64,000 nt of DNA from Streptomyces sp. Je 1-369 (GCF_026810505.1 NZ_CP101750.1:3377254-3441253); one strand, 5' to 3'. Counted from the first letter of the stretch, positions 1 to 10,875 are shown. Notes: generated by a model not told the origin, from the sequence alone. Translations and numbers: made by a program.

Positions 1-1707
1 GTAGGCGTCGAGCGGGAAGACCAGCTTCTTGTACGCGCCGGAGGCACCGGTCAACGCGGGCTTGTCGCCGGCGTCACGGGTGATCGGCTTGCCGTCCGCG
101 GTGCCGTCGACCGGCTTCCAGTTGGCGCCGCCGTCCGTGGACACCTCGGTGTAGAGGTAGTCGTAGTTGGCCTCGATGTCCCACCAACCCTGCAGCGAGA
201 GCTCGGCCTTGGTCTTGCCGGTGAGGTCGACGGACCGCGTCAGGGTGTTCTTGAGGTCGTCGCCCTGGTCGCTCCACCACTGCTTGGAGCCCTCGGCGGG
301 CTTCACGACCTTGGTGGTGACGGACTTCTTCGGCAGGTCGACGACGAGCGCCTGACGGTGCCGAGTGTTGTACTCGGAGACGCCCAGCTTGTGCTCGGAC
401 GTCGTCGCGGCCTTCGCCTTGGCGTAGTCCAGCCAGCCCAGCTGGAACTTGTCCCAGGCGGTCATGTCGCCCGGCATGTCACCGATGGCGTCCTTGCCGG
501 TACCGAGCCAGGAACCGGCCGACATCAGCGACCAGAAGCCGACCGAGTTGTCGCCCTTGCCCGTGGTGTCGTACAGGTCGGGCAGGCCCAGGTCATGGCC
601 GTACTCGTGCGCGAAGACGCCGAGGCCGCCGTTCTCCGGCTGCATCGTGTAGTCGCCGACCCAGATGCCCGTGTCGCCGATCTGGGTGCCGCCGGCCTTG
701 TTGTTCGAGGGTCCTGTGTTGCCCGCGTCGTTGCCGTAGGCGTACCAGCGGTGCGCCCAGAGGGCGTTCTCGCCCTCGGCGCCGCCGCCCGCCGACTCGT
801 CCTCGCCCGCGTGGACGATCTGGAAGTGGTCGATGTAGCCGTCGGGCTCGTTGAACTCGCCGTCGTTGTCGAAGTCGTAACGGTCCCACTGGTCGTACTT
901 GGCCAGGTCCGCCTTGATCTGCGCGTCCGTGCGGCCCTTCGCCTTCTGGTCCTTGGCCCAGGCGGTCACGCCGTCCTTGACCGCGTCCCAGACGTTCGGG
1001 CAGTTGGTGTCGCCGCAGTAGTTCGAGCCGTAGCGGGCCTCGTTGTTCTCGACCTTGACCCAGTCGGAGACCGTACCGTCGACCGAGTAACGGCCGGACG
1101 AGGTCTTCTCGTAGTAGGTCTTCAGCGAGTGCTTCGCCTTGCCCTTGGAGTCCTTGCCCTTCCCGAAGTACAGGTCCTGGAAGTGCTTCTGGTTGTAGTC
1201 CTTCTGCCAGGCCGTGCTGTTGTCCTTCGCACGGTCCGGCTTGGCTATCTTGTTGTGCAGCGGTCCCGGCTTGCCGCCGTACTTCTTGACCGGCTGCTCC
1301 GGGCCCTCGGGGCCGTCCGGGTCGTACATGGTCGTGTCGTCGACCTTGCTCCCGAACTCCACCAGGATCGTGAAGATCTTGTCGGTCTTCTCCCGGCCGA
1401 GCTCGACGTACTTCTTGTCGTCGAGCTTGACGACCTTGGAGGCGCCCTTCTTCTGGACCTTGGCGTCACCCGCGACGACCTGCTGCAGGGCGGCCTTGCG
1501 CTGCTGCGCCTGCTGCTTGCTGAACGGACCGTCCAGGTCGTGGTCGACGTGCGCCTTCGGGCGCGACGGGTCCTGCCGGTCGATGGCCGGTGCCCCGCCC
1601 GAGGCACCGTCCTCGGCGGAAGCCGTCGCTGCCGAGAACGTCGCGGCGGCCGCGGCCACCGCCACGGCCACCGCGGTGGCTCTGAAGGTCCGAGTTCTGA
1701 CTGTCAC
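1..1707 (-). CDS. Secreted M6 family (immune inhibitor A-like) zinc metallopeptidase, C-terminal part off the window
   Basis: A predicted secreted metalloprotease that would cleave proteins outside the cell. The visible 569 residues start at a GTG preceded by a GGAGGA ribosome site about 10 bases upstream. They open with a Sec/Tat-type signal (VRTRTF, then an Ala/Val-rich core ending near ATASA, residue 32). The zinc motif HEYGH lies at residues 367-371 followed by DLGLPDLYD, which is diagnostic of peptidase family M6. A Ca-binding-like acidic stretch (DFDNDGEFNEPDG) comes earlier. Family members run to roughly 750-800 residues with C-terminal beta-sandwich domains, so about 200 residues should lie beyond base 1. 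It stands alone on the minus strand, divergent from the small membrane protein at 2188. The family assignment is firm; the natural substrate is unknown. Confidence 0.9.
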   Translation of the reverse strand, partial: MTVRTRTFRATAVAVAVAAAAATFSAATASAEDGASGGAPAIDRQDPSRPKAHVDHDLDGPFSKQQAQQRKAALQQVVAGDAKVQKKGASKVVKLDDKKYVELGREKTDKIFTILVEFGSKVDDTTMYDPDGPEGPEQPVKKYGGKPGPLHNKIAKPDRAKDNSTAWQKDYNQKHFQDLYFGKGKDSKGKAKHSLKTYYEKTSSGRYSVDGTVSDWVKVENNEARYGSNYCGDTNCPNVWDAVKDGVTAWAKDQKAKGRTDAQIKADLAKYDQWDRYDFDNDGEFNEPDGYIDHFQIVHAGEDESAGGGAEGENALWAHRWYAYGNDAGNTGPSNNKAGGTQIGDTGIWVGDYTMQPENGGLGVFAHEYGHDLGLPDLYDTTGKGDNSVGFWSLMSAGSWLGTGKDAIGDMPGDMTAWDKFQLGWLDYAKAKAATTSEHKLGVSEYNTRHRQALVVDLPKKSVTTKVVKPAEGSKQWWSDQGDDLKNTLTRSVDLTGKTKAELSLQGWWDIEANYDYLYTEVSTDGGANWKPVDGTADGKPITRDAGDKPALTGASGAYKKLVFPLDAY

Positions 1708-2187
1708 TTGATGCTGTCCTCCCCCGCGCCCCGCGCGAATAGGCGGACCGAAATTCCCGGTCGGAGGAGGTCCGCGCGCGATGTACGCGTCACAAGTGAC
1801 GACATTCGACCGGAAGTACAGGAGAAAAGACAGTCCTTGACTTGAACAGGCCAAGTGCACTATGCAGACGCGCGGAACCGGTATGCGGACACGGAGCACT
1901 GTCCCGCGGCGAAGGACAACGGGCGCGCCCCACCGACCACTTGGTGGACGACATGAACCCGTGCGCCCCCTGTGCTCCGGCACCGTGGGTTAGGTCACGC
2001 TTACCGCCCGTTCCCGTCGGGCATGCAGCGGAATAGAGTCAATCGACGGTGCGCTACCGCGCGGGACGGCACAACCCAAGTCGTCGCCGTCGGGCCCCCT
2101 TTGATTCGTATACAGCCGTTCACACATCCGCATCCGCCCCCATGACCACAAGCCGTGGGGGGATCCCTGCCGAGGACGGATCACGTC
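1708..2187. promoter_or_regulatory. Intergenic region between divergent genes, with small inverted repeats
   Basis: This 480-base stretch separates the M6 protease (minus) from the small membrane protein (plus). A 5-2-5 inverted repeat, GTCAC-AA-GTGAC, lies at 1789-1800, about 82-93 bases upstream of the protease start. A TTGACT hexamer at 1837-1842 is followed 18 bases later by TATGCA (1861-1866), a possible plus-strand promoter. An ACTTG/CAAGT repeat overlaps it. No convincing coding sequence is visible on either strand. Confidence 0.35.
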
Positions 2188-2457
2188 ATGCCGCGTCCCA
2201 TGCCACGTCCGACCACCGCACAGATCACCTACGGGTCGGTGACCGTCGTCTTCTCGACCCTCGCGATGCTCCTGCTCTCCCAGACCTCCTCGGGAGTCGG
2301 CATCGCGGTGATAGCCCTGGCCGCCCTCGGCCTCGGCTTACTGGTCGCCATGACGGTCCCGCTGCCCAAACAGCCCGCGGCGTCCGCGGCCCGTTCCGTG
2401 CCGGTGGAGCAGCGTGCCGCCGTGCTCGCCGACTCCGTGCGCGAACCTACGCGCTGA
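2188..2457 (+). CDS. Small two-helix membrane protein, unknown function
   Basis: I do not recognise a named family. The 89-residue product has two hydrophobic helices (about residues 13-31 and 35-56: VVFSTLAMLLL and IAVIALAALGLGLLVAM), a short turn between them, and a polar C-terminal tail with VPVEQRAAVLADSVREP. The start chosen is the ATG at 2188, 11 bases after a GAGGA site at 2172-2176; a longer in-frame start at 2155 lacks such a site. Its stop overlaps the stop of the convergent RDD gene by 11 bases. Small membrane proteins of this shape are common in streptomycetes. The hydrophobicity pattern and third-position GC support it being real. Confidence 0.6.
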   Translation: MPRPMPRPTTAQITYGSVTVVFSTLAMLLLSQTSSGVGIAVIALAALGLGLLVAMTVPLPKQPAASAARSVPVEQRAAVLADSVREPTR

Positions 2458-3112
2458 CCACCACGGTCTTGGCGGCCTTGTCGTGCAGGCCCTGCTTGTA
2501 GGGCTTGTCGAAGAAGCTCCAGCCGCCACAGATCGCCGTCCAGATACAGGCGCAGCAGAACGCGAACGGCAGCCAGAGGACGGCCGCGCGGGCCAGCGCG
2601 GTCTGCAGGGTCGGCGTGGCCCCGTCGTTGAGGTTGGCGACCCGCATGCCCAGCCACTTTTTGCCGAGCGTCTGCCCGGTCTTCGAGATCATGAAGGTGT
2701 CGTACGCGATGTAGAGCACGGCGGCCAGCAGCGACTGGCCGAACGATTTACCCGAGTTCACGTTGTCCGGGTCGATGTCGTACTCCGACGTGCCGAACAG
2801 CCACGTCAACAGGCCTACGACGATGCCCACCAGAATCATGTCGATGATGCGGGCGAGCACCCGCTTGCCGCTGTCGGCCAGCGGAGGCATTCCGGCGAGC
2901 GGGTCCGGCCCGCCGTGGCCACCCTGACCACCGCCGTACGGGTCGCCGCCATAGGGCGGGGGCGGGGTTCCGTAGGGTGAGCCGCCGCCCGGGGGCGGGG
3001 TGTCGTACGGGGATCCGCCGCCCTGCGGGGACTGCGGGGGCGGCTGCCGCGGGGGCTGCTTCTTGAACGGGTCGTCGTCCGGCGGCGGGTACTGCGGCGG
3101 TTCGGTGCTCAT
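2447..3112 (-). CDS. RDD family membrane protein
   Basis: A 221-residue membrane protein with a Pro/Gly-rich cytoplasmic N-terminus (residues 1-85, repeated GGGSPYGTPPP-type segments) followed by an RDD domain. The domain begins at RVLARIIDMILVGIVVG, includes the conserved GKKWLGMRV loop, and ends in the hydrophobic segment WLPFAFCCACIWTAIC. About three membrane helices are predicted. RDD proteins have no settled common function; some have been proposed as ion or solute transporters. The next gene downstream-to-upstream on the same strand (3203-4813) is a second RDD protein 90 bases away, so the two are probably co-transcribed and may form one complex. Confidence 0.85.
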   Translation of the reverse strand: MSTEPPQYPPPDDDPFKKQPPRQPPPQSPQGGGSPYDTPPPGGGSPYGTPPPPYGGDPYGGGQGGHGGPDPLAGMPPLADSGKRVLARIIDMILVGIVVGLLTWLFGTSEYDIDPDNVNSGKSFGQSLLAAVLYIAYDTFMISKTGQTLGKKWLGMRVANLNDGATPTLQTALARAAVLWLPFAFCCACIWTAICGGWSFFDKPYKQGLHDKAAKTVVVSA

Positions 3113-3202
3113 GGCCCGAGTCGACCGCGACGGCCCGGGCTCCGCATCCGGCGAGCGGCCGACCGGGTTATGGCACAGCCTCTTGCCCGGCCGCCGCCGC
3201 GC

Positions 3203-4813
3203 TCACCCGGCCACGAACGTGTTGGCCGCCTTGTCGTGCCAGCACTGGCGCCACGGCCGGTCGAAGACGCACCACACCACGCCGACGACGCCGATCACCA
3301 GGACGCCCGGGATGCTGTACACCAGCCAGCGCTTCAGCGCCGCCCCGAACGTCGGTGCCTCGTGCTCCTCGATGTCCCGCACCTCGATGCCGCACACCTT
3401 CTTGCCGAGGGTGCGGCCCCATCTGGCGGTCGGCAGCGCTTCGTAGACGACGCCGAAGAGCAGCAGGACGGCGAGGATCAGGCCGAAGTAGCCCGCGGTG
3501 GTGCCGTCGAGGAGCCAGACCGTGGTCTTCTCGCCGGAGAGCTTCGCCGCGTCGATCTTGCTGTCGACGTGGTCGGCGGCCTTGGTGCCGAGGGGCAGCG
3601 CGGCGGCGCCGGTGACGGCGACGAGTACGACGGTGTCGATGAGCCGTGCGGCCAGGCGCCTGCCGAGTCCGGCGGGGCGGGCCGCGGCCTGTGTCTGCGC
3701 GAGGGCGAGGAACGGGTCCTCCGCGACCGGCTTCCACGGCACGACGGGCTGCCCCTCGCCCTGCTGGCCGGGGTCGGGGGCGGCGGGACTCTGTGCGAGC
3801 TGGTGCACCTGCTGGGCCCAGGAGGGCGAGCCGCCGCCGGGCCCCGAGGTGACGGGGGTGGGGACGCCGCCCTGCTGGGGGACGGAGGGCTGGGGAGCGG
3901 GTGCGGGAGAAGGCGCGGGCTGGGGTTGGGGCTGAGGCTGGGCCTGCGGCTGCCGGGTCTGGGGCGGGGTGGCGGCCTGCGGGACGTGTGGTGCCTGGGG
4001 GATTTGTGGTGCCTGGGGGGCCTGCGGTGCCTGCGGGGGCATTTGCTGCGGTACGGAGGGCTGCGCGGCGGCAGCGGTCCGGCCGCCCTGCTGGGCCGAC
4101 TTGGGGCGGATCGCGCGGATCGACATCGTGCCGTCGGTGCCGGGCGACGGGGCGGGCCGCACGGGCCCGGTCGGACGGCGGAACGTCACTGTGCCCTCGC
4201 CCGCCGTCGGCTTGGCCGCCCCCGGCTCGACCGCGCGGATCGTGACGGTGCCGGGGTTGCTGTCGTCGTGCGAAGACTCGGGGGCGACGGGACCGACCGG
4301 ACCGATCGGAGCCTCCGGGGCCCTCTCGGGAGCGGCATCCTCGCCCCCCGCCGAACGCGCCGCCGCGTCACTCGGCACCCGCGGATCGGGCCGCCCGGGC
4401 GCACCGCCCCAGGAGACCTTGTGGTCCGGCTCCGCGCCGATGCCGGTCTGGCGGCCCGCGTCGGCGTGCCAGGCGGAGGCGGGCTCGGGCCGCGCACCGT
4501 GCTGGTCCGCCGCGCCGCCCGCGTTCGCCCCTGGCCGCGCGGCCTCGAACCGGCCCGTCTCGGGGTCCCCCTGCTCGGACTGCCCCGCGTCCGGCGTCTC
4601 GTCGAAGAAGACGGGCCCCGTCTCCTCGGTGGCGTGAGCGGCGGCAGCGCCCGGCGGAGGCGGCAGCGGCTCGCCGTCGGACGGTGCGGGACGGCTCGTA
4701 CCGGGCACCCAGGCGGCACCGTTCCAGTACCGGACATATCCGGGAATGGACGGGTCGGGGTAGTAGCCTTCGCGTGGCCTGTCGTCGCCTGGGGCCGGAG
4801 TTGGGGCGCTCAT
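3203..4813 (-). CDS. DUF2510 plus RDD domain membrane protein
   Basis: This 536-residue protein joins three parts. The N-terminus carries a DUF2510 module (residues about 15-42, YYPDPSIPGYVRYWNGAAWV). A long, probably disordered Pro/Gln/Ala-rich linker follows to about residue 385, with QPQPQPQPAP-type runs. The C-terminus is an RDD domain starting at GRRLAARLIDTVVLVAV and including GRTLGKKVCGIEVRD. DUF2510 modules are small Trp-containing domains found at the ends of actinobacterial membrane proteins. The ATG at 4813 is chosen because DUF2510 follows it at once; in-frame upstream sequence to 4996 looks non-coding. It is paired with a shorter RDD gene immediately downstream. Function unknown beyond being membrane-embedded. 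Confidence 0.85.
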   Translation of the reverse strand: MSAPTPAPGDDRPREGYYPDPSIPGYVRYWNGAAWVPGTSRPAPSDGEPLPPPPGAAAAHATEETGPVFFDETPDAGQSEQGDPETGRFEAARPGANAGGAADQHGARPEPASAWHADAGRQTGIGAEPDHKVSWGGAPGRPDPRVPSDAAARSAGGEDAAPERAPEAPIGPVGPVAPESSHDDSNPGTVTIRAVEPGAAKPTAGEGTVTFRRPTGPVRPAPSPGTDGTMSIRAIRPKSAQQGGRTAAAAQPSVPQQMPPQAPQAPQAPQIPQAPHVPQAATPPQTRQPQAQPQPQPQPAPSPAPAPQPSVPQQGGVPTPVTSGPGGGSPSWAQQVHQLAQSPAAPDPGQQGEGQPVVPWKPVAEDPFLALAQTQAAARPAGLGRRLAARLIDTVVLVAVTGAAALPLGTKAADHVDSKIDAAKLSGEKTTVWLLDGTTAGYFGLILAVLLLFGVVYEALPTARWGRTLGKKVCGIEVRDIEEHEAPTFGAALKRWLVYSIPGVLVIGVVGVVWCVFDRPWRQCWHDKAANTFVAG

Positions 4814-5091
4814 GTCCGTCGTCCCGTATCTGCTCGGGGGTCTTTTGGGGGCTCCACATCTATCAGACCTCCGTGTCCAGTAGAGCGGGTCCCGCCCTAC
4901 GGACCACTTTCCGGGCACGCTCCCCACACATCCCCCGCGTCCCCCACGCCCCCTCCCGGCCACCTCCGCGAAGTCGTCCGGAGAAAGTTTCCGCAACCCG
5001 CGTAATGCTCCGGCGATGTCGTGCTCTCCACTCGTACGGGTCCGCTCCCAGGACCCCTACGTGAGCTACGAGGAGAGAGAAGGGCATCGAC

Positions 5092-5577
5092 ATGCACTCC
5101 GTGGTGGAACGCGAGCTGGAGCTGAAACTGGTCCTGTCGCCGGAGCGGATCATCCCCGTACCGGCCCGCCTCACCTACCGCACCGCCGACCCGTACGCCG
5201 TCCACATCGCCTTCCACATCGGCTCCGAGCACCCGGTGAACTGGACGTTCGCGCGGGAGCTCCTGGTGGAGGGAGTGTTCAGGCCGTGCGGCCACGGGGA
5301 CGTGCGGGTCTGGCCGACGAAGGTGGAGGGGCGCAGCGTCGTCCTGATGGCGCTGAGTTCGCCGGACGGCGACGCGCTCCTTGAGGCGCCGTCCGCCGCG
5401 GTGTCGGCGTGGCTGGAGCGGACGCTGCGGGTGGTCCCTCCGGGCTCCGAGGCCGAGCAGCTCGGCATCGACGACGGCCTCGCCGAGCTGCTCGCGCCCG
5501 CCGCGGGCCGTGGCCGTGTGGACGAGCTGTGGCTGCGCGACCCGTGGCCCTCGGACGAGTCCAAGGACGGTGAGTGA
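5092..5577 (+). CDS. ssgG: SsgA-like sporulation and cell-division regulator (SsgG-like)
   Basis: A 161-residue SsgA-like protein (SALP). SALPs are found only in sporulating actinomycetes and steer septum-site selection and spore-wall assembly during sporulation. The conserved core is clear: PVPARLTYRTADPYAVHIAFH near residue 23, then VNWTFARELLVEG, GDVRVWP, and ALSSPDGDALLEAP. The start has a strong GAGGAG/GAAGGG leader just upstream. I propose SsgG because the following genes (FAD oxidase, TPR protein, then HPPD) match what I recall around S. coelicolor SCO2924. Membership of the SALP family is certain; the specific paralogue rests on context and is less so. Confidence 0.85.
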   Translation: MHSVVERELELKLVLSPERIIPVPARLTYRTADPYAVHIAFHIGSEHPVNWTFARELLVEGVFRPCGHGDVRVWPTKVEGRSVVLMALSSPDGDALLEAPSAAVSAWLERTLRVVPPGSEAEQLGIDDGLAELLAPAAGRGRVDELWLRDPWPSDESKDGE

Positions 5578-5623
5578 ACTCCACCGCCACGGGGGCGAAC
5601 ACGGAGACGCATTCCCGTACAGG

Positions 5624-6994
5624 TCAGAAGAGTTTGCCCGGGTTGAGGAGTGAGTGCGGGTCGAAGGCGGCCTTGACGGCCTGCTGCATCTCCACTCCCA
5701 CAGGGCCGATCTCGCGCGCCAGCCACTCCTTCTTGAGGACGCCGACACCGTGTTCGCCGGTGATGGTGCCGCCGAGTTCGAGGCCGAGGGCCATGATCTC
5801 GTCGAAGGATTCGCGGGCGCGCCTACCCTCGTCGGGGTCCGTCGCGTCGAAGCAGACGGTGGGGTGGGTGTTGCCGTCGCCCGCGTGCGCGCAGACCCCG
5901 ACGGTGAGGCCGTACTTCTCGCCGATGCGCTCGACGCCGACGAGCATCTCGGCGAGCCTGGAGCGCGGCACGCACACGTCGTCGATCATCGTGCTGCCCT
6001 TGACGGCTTCGAGTGCGGTGAGGGACAACCGCCGTGCCTGGAGCAGCAGTTCCGACTCGGCGGCGTCCTCGGCCGGGACGACCTGGGTGGCGCCCGCGGC
6101 TTCACAGAGCGCGCCGACGGCGGCGAGGTCGGCGGTGGGGTCCGGGGTGTCGAAGGCGGCGAGGAGGAGCGCCTCGGTGGTTTCGGGCAGGCCCATCCGG
6201 GCCAGTGTGTTGACGGCCTTCACGGTCGTACGGTCCATCAGTTCGAGGAGCGACGGGCCGTGGCCGCTCTCCATGATCTTGCAGACGGCGTCGCAGGCGG
6301 CCTCGACGGAGGGGAACTCGGCGGCGAGGACGAGCTGTTGGGGCGGCTCGGGCTTGAGCGCGAGGACGGCGCGGACGACGATGCCGAGGCTGCCCTCGGA
6401 GCCGACGAAGAGCCGTGTCAGGTCGTATCCGGCGACGCCCTTGGCGGTGCGGCGGCCGGTGCTCATGAGCCGCCCGTCGGCGAGGACGACGTCGAGCCCG
6501 AGGACGTACTCGGCGGTGACGCCGTACTTCACGCAGCACAGGCCGCCCGAGGCGGTGCCGATGTTCCCGCCGATGGTGCAGGTCTCCCAGCTGGAGGGGT
6601 CCGGCGGGTAGTACAGGCCGTGCTCGCCGACCGCGCGGGACAGCGTGGCGTTGACGACGCCCGGTTCGACGACGGCGATGCGGTCGACGGGGCTGATCTC
6701 CAGGATGCGGTCCATCTTGACGAGGGACAGGACGATGCAGCCGTCGCTGGCGTTCGCGGCGCCGGACAGGCCGGTGCGGGCGCCCTGGGGGACGACGGGG
6801 ACGCGCAGCTCGGTGGCGGTGCGCATGACGTGCTGGACCTGCTCGACGGTGCGGGGCAGGACCACGACGGCCGGGTCGCCCGCCTCGCAGAAGCTCGCCA
6901 TGTCGTGGGCGTACGAGGAGGTGACGTCCGGGTCGGTGAGGATCGCCTCGGCCGGCAGGCCGTCCTGGAGGAGTTCGACGAGAGTGCGGCTCAT
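5624..6994 (-). CDS. FAD-linked oxidase, glycolate oxidase GlcD / D-lactate dehydrogenase type
   Basis: A 456-residue flavoprotein of the VAO/PCMH family, predicted to oxidise a 2-hydroxy acid such as glycolate or D-lactate. The FAD-binding PCMH domain spans about residues 38-215: VPQGARTGLSGAAN, then the CTIGGNIGTASGG phosphate-binding loop and GYDLTRLFVGSEGSLGIV. The C-terminal FAD-oxidase domain carries the diagnostic HAGDGNTHP and ITGEHGVG motifs and ends with DPHSLLNPGKLF. The start is set at the ATG at 6994 (MSRTLVELL); a 176-residue in-frame extension upstream has no family similarity. It is monocistronic, convergent with ssgG. The exact substrate cannot be read from the sequence. Confidence 0.9.
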   Translation of the reverse strand: MSRTLVELLQDGLPAEAILTDPDVTSSYAHDMASFCEAGDPAVVVLPRTVEQVQHVMRTATELRVPVVPQGARTGLSGAANASDGCIVLSLVKMDRILEISPVDRIAVVEPGVVNATLSRAVGEHGLYYPPDPSSWETCTIGGNIGTASGGLCCVKYGVTAEYVLGLDVVLADGRLMSTGRRTAKGVAGYDLTRLFVGSEGSLGIVVRAVLALKPEPPQQLVLAAEFPSVEAACDAVCKIMESGHGPSLLELMDRTTVKAVNTLARMGLPETTEALLLAAFDTPDPTADLAAVGALCEAAGATQVVPAEDAAESELLLQARRLSLTALEAVKGSTMIDDVCVPRSRLAEMLVGVERIGEKYGLTVGVCAHAGDGNTHPTVCFDATDPDEGRRARESFDEIMALGLELGGTITGEHGVGVLKKEWLAREIGPVGVEMQQAVKAAFDPHSLLNPGKLF

Positions 6995-7100
6995 GATCAC
7001 AGCGTCGCACCCGGGGCCATCGGTGTGAACCCGTGTGCGACGCCGTTCCGCGGGCCGGGATGTGCTCTTCGTATGGACGGCAGTGGCGCACAGTGACGTC

Positions 7101-8552
7101 ATGAGGCCTTCGGTGAAGCGTGTGCTGATCGGCTCCGTGGCGGGGAGCGTGGTGCTCGGCGGCGTGCTGGTGCTGCTGCCCCCGGGCGGCGGCGGGAAGG
7201 CGGAACCGCCCGCGCTCGGTCCGGCCGGACGGGCGATGGCGGCCGTGGGGACGGGGGCGCCCGCCGCGCTGCCGGACCTGGCGGTGCTCATCGGTGAGCG
7301 CGAGGCACACGTGCGGGCGCATCCGGGGGACGAGCAGTCGTGGGCGGTGCTCGGCTCCGCGTATGTGGCGCGGGGTGTGCGGACGGCGGACTTCGCGGAC
7401 TTCCCGAAGGCGGACCGCGCGCTGCACACATCCCTGAGGACGAACCCGGATCGGAACCCCGAGGCCCTGACGGGCCTGGCCGCGCTCGCCAACGCCCGCC
7501 GCGACTTCCGTGCGGCCCGCAAGTGGGGCGAGCTCGCGGTGAAGCAGGCGCCGAAGCGGTGGACGTCGTATCCGGCGCTGATCGACGCGTACAGCGGGCT
7601 CGGCGACGCGAAGGGCGTGGGCCGGGCCCTGGAGTCCTTGCAGGAGCTGGGTTCGGGGACCGCGGTGCTTGCACGGACCGGGCAGGTCTACCGCGACCGC
7701 GGCTGGCGCGAGGACGCGAACGCGGCGCTCACGGACGCGGCGGCGCTCGCCGCGGCACCGGCGGCGAAGGCGGTGGCGCTGCACCGGGTGGCGGAGCTCG
7801 CGTGGGAGCGGGGCGAGCCGACGGTGGCGCTGCGCTACTACGACGCGGCGCTCGCGGCCGACGCCGAGCACCACCCGTCGCTTGCGGGCCGGGGCCGCGC
7901 GCTCGCCGCGCTGGGCCGCTCCTCGGAGGCGCTGCTCGCCTACCGCTCGGCACTCACGAAGCACCCGCTGCCCGAGTACGCGCTGGAACTGGGCGAGTTG
8001 TACGAGTCCCTCAGACTCACCCCGGCGGCACGAGCCCAGTACGACGCACTCCGCACCCTGGTGAAGCAGGAGAAGACCCGCGGCATCAACAACGAACGCG
8101 TACTCGGCCTCCTTGAGGCGGACCACGGCGACGCCGAAGCGGCGGTGAAGCGGCTGACCGCGGAGTACAAGCGGCACGGCAGCCCGGAGACGGCGGACGC
8201 GCTGGGCTGGGCGCTGCACCGCTCCGGGGACAGCAAGGCGGGCCTGAAACTCGCGACGAAGGCGATGGACAAGGGTCCGCGCAGCGCTCTGTTCGCGTTC
8301 CACCGGGGTTCTATCGAGCGGGAGTTGATGTACTACGGCGCATCCCGCCGCCACCTGAACGAGGCCGTGCGCATCAACCCGTACTTCTCGCCGCTCAGCG
8401 TACCGGCGGCGAAGCGGGCGCTCGAGGCCCTGGGCGACCCGCCGGAGGGCGGCCCGGAGGAGATCTACGCCCCGGCCCCCGCCCAGCAGATCACCCGGCC
8501 CTCACCCCGGCGCCGGACTCCGGCCCCGACGCGGACCACCCCGACGCGCTAG
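7101..8552 (+). CDS. Membrane-anchored or secreted tetratricopeptide-repeat protein
   Basis: A 483-residue protein with an N-terminal hydrophobic segment (residues 8-27, VLIGSVAGSVVLGGVLVLLP) followed by at least eight TPR-like helical repeats, for example HPGDEQSWAVLGSAYVARG, NPEALTGLAALANARRDFRAA and HHPSLAGRGRALAALGRSSEALLAYRSAL. TPR arrays are protein-protein scaffolds, so it most likely organises partners at the outer face of the membrane. The C-terminal 40 residues are Pro/Arg/Thr-rich and probably disordered. The ATG at 7101 is preferred over an upstream start at 7035 because it directly precedes the charged, then hydrophobic signal. Its stop overlaps the convergent marR stop by four bases. 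Specific function unknown. Confidence 0.8.
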   Translation: MRPSVKRVLIGSVAGSVVLGGVLVLLPPGGGGKAEPPALGPAGRAMAAVGTGAPAALPDLAVLIGEREAHVRAHPGDEQSWAVLGSAYVARGVRTADFADFPKADRALHTSLRTNPDRNPEALTGLAALANARRDFRAARKWGELAVKQAPKRWTSYPALIDAYSGLGDAKGVGRALESLQELGSGTAVLARTGQVYRDRGWREDANAALTDAAALAAAPAAKAVALHRVAELAWERGEPTVALRYYDAALAADAEHHPSLAGRGRALAALGRSSEALLAYRSALTKHPLPEYALELGELYESLRLTPAARAQYDALRTLVKQEKTRGINNERVLGLLEADHGDAEAAVKRLTAEYKRHGSPETADALGWALHRSGDSKAGLKLATKAMDKGPRSALFAFHRGSIERELMYYGASRRHLNEAVRINPYFSPLSVPAAKRALEALGDPPEGGPEEIYAPAPAQQITRPSPRRRTPAPTRTTPTR

Positions 8553-8974
8553 CCCCAGGGCGCTTCGAGGGCGGCCCGCAGCGCGTCGACCGCGTCCCGG
8601 CCGATGCGCTCGGCGAGCAGCTCCTCCATTCGCGCCAGCACGGCTTCCGCCTCGCGGTGCGCGCGTTCGCCTTCCGGGGTGCGCCGGATCAGCCGCTGCC
8701 GGGCGGACGCGGGGTCGGGGGCCTGCTCCAGGAGTCCGGCACCGACGAGGCCGTGGACGGCCTGGTGGGCGGTCTGCCGGGTGACGTTCATGCGGCGTGC
8801 GAGCTCGGAGACGGTGGTGCCCTCGTCGTCCAGGACGGCGAAGAGCTGCACCTGTGTCGGCGACACGGGGGTGGCGCCCGCCGCGTCCATGGCGGCCAGC
8901 AGCCCGTCCTCGAACCAGCGGCGTGCTTCGCCGAGGAGCTGGGGCAGGTTGCGTCGGGCGGGTTCCTTCGACAT
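8549..8974 (-). CDS. MarR family transcriptional regulator, likely repressor of queD
   Basis: A 141-residue winged-helix regulator. The DNA-binding region is at about residues 45-85 (TTVSELARRMNVTRQTAHQAVHGLVGAGLL), followed by the wing (DPASARQRLIRRTPEGE) and a C-terminal dimerisation helix. MarR dimers usually bind palindromes and release them when a phenolic or other small ligand binds. It diverges from the quercetinase gene with only 65 bases between starts, and a large inverted repeat (8976-9010) fills that space. Both starts, ATG 8974 and an alternative GTG at 8995, lie in or beside the repeat and lack a ribosome site, so the transcript may be leaderless. I infer autoregulation and flavonoid-responsive control of queD. 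Confidence 0.88.
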   Translation of the reverse strand: MSKEPARRNLPQLLGEARRWFEDGLLAAMDAAGATPVSPTQVQLFAVLDDEGTTVSELARRMNVTRQTAHQAVHGLVGAGLLEQAPDPASARQRLIRRTPEGERAHREAEAVLARMEELLAERIGRDAVDALRAALEAPWG

Positions 8975-8975
8975 T

Positions 8976-9010
8976 AATGTCAGGGTACCTGACACCGGGT
9001 ACCTGACATT
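8976..9010. promoter_or_regulatory. Large inverted repeat between marR and queD, probable MarR operator
   Basis: The arms are AATGTCAGG on the left and CCTGACATT on the right. Nested inside, GTCAGG-GTA-CCTGAC forms its own near-perfect palindrome at 8979-8993, and GGTACC occurs twice, so the region can be read as two overlapping operators. It sits between the divergent starts at 8974 and 9040, where a bound MarR dimer pair would block both promoters. Confidence 0.7.
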
Positions 9011-9039
9011 TCCGTACGAGCCTCCAGGAGCATCCGCCC

Positions 9040-10808
<1,769 letters not shown>

Positions 10809-10875
10809 TCAATCTGCTCAGTAGGTGGCCAGGATGGGCGGGCTATCTGTACATCATGACCACCTTGGAGGCGTC

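Noticed and set aside
358..1845. Long antisense reading frame across the M6 protease gene
   Set aside because: Opposite-strand frames of 300-750 residues are expected in DNA this GC-rich; this one is Val/Arg/Leu low-complexity and is fully covered by the HEYGH-containing protease.
6102..8354. 750-residue minus-strand frame over the FAD oxidase start and the TPR gene
   Set aside because: It is Arg-rich with no family similarity and lies antisense to the TPR gene and out of frame with the FAD oxidase, both of which have clear motifs.
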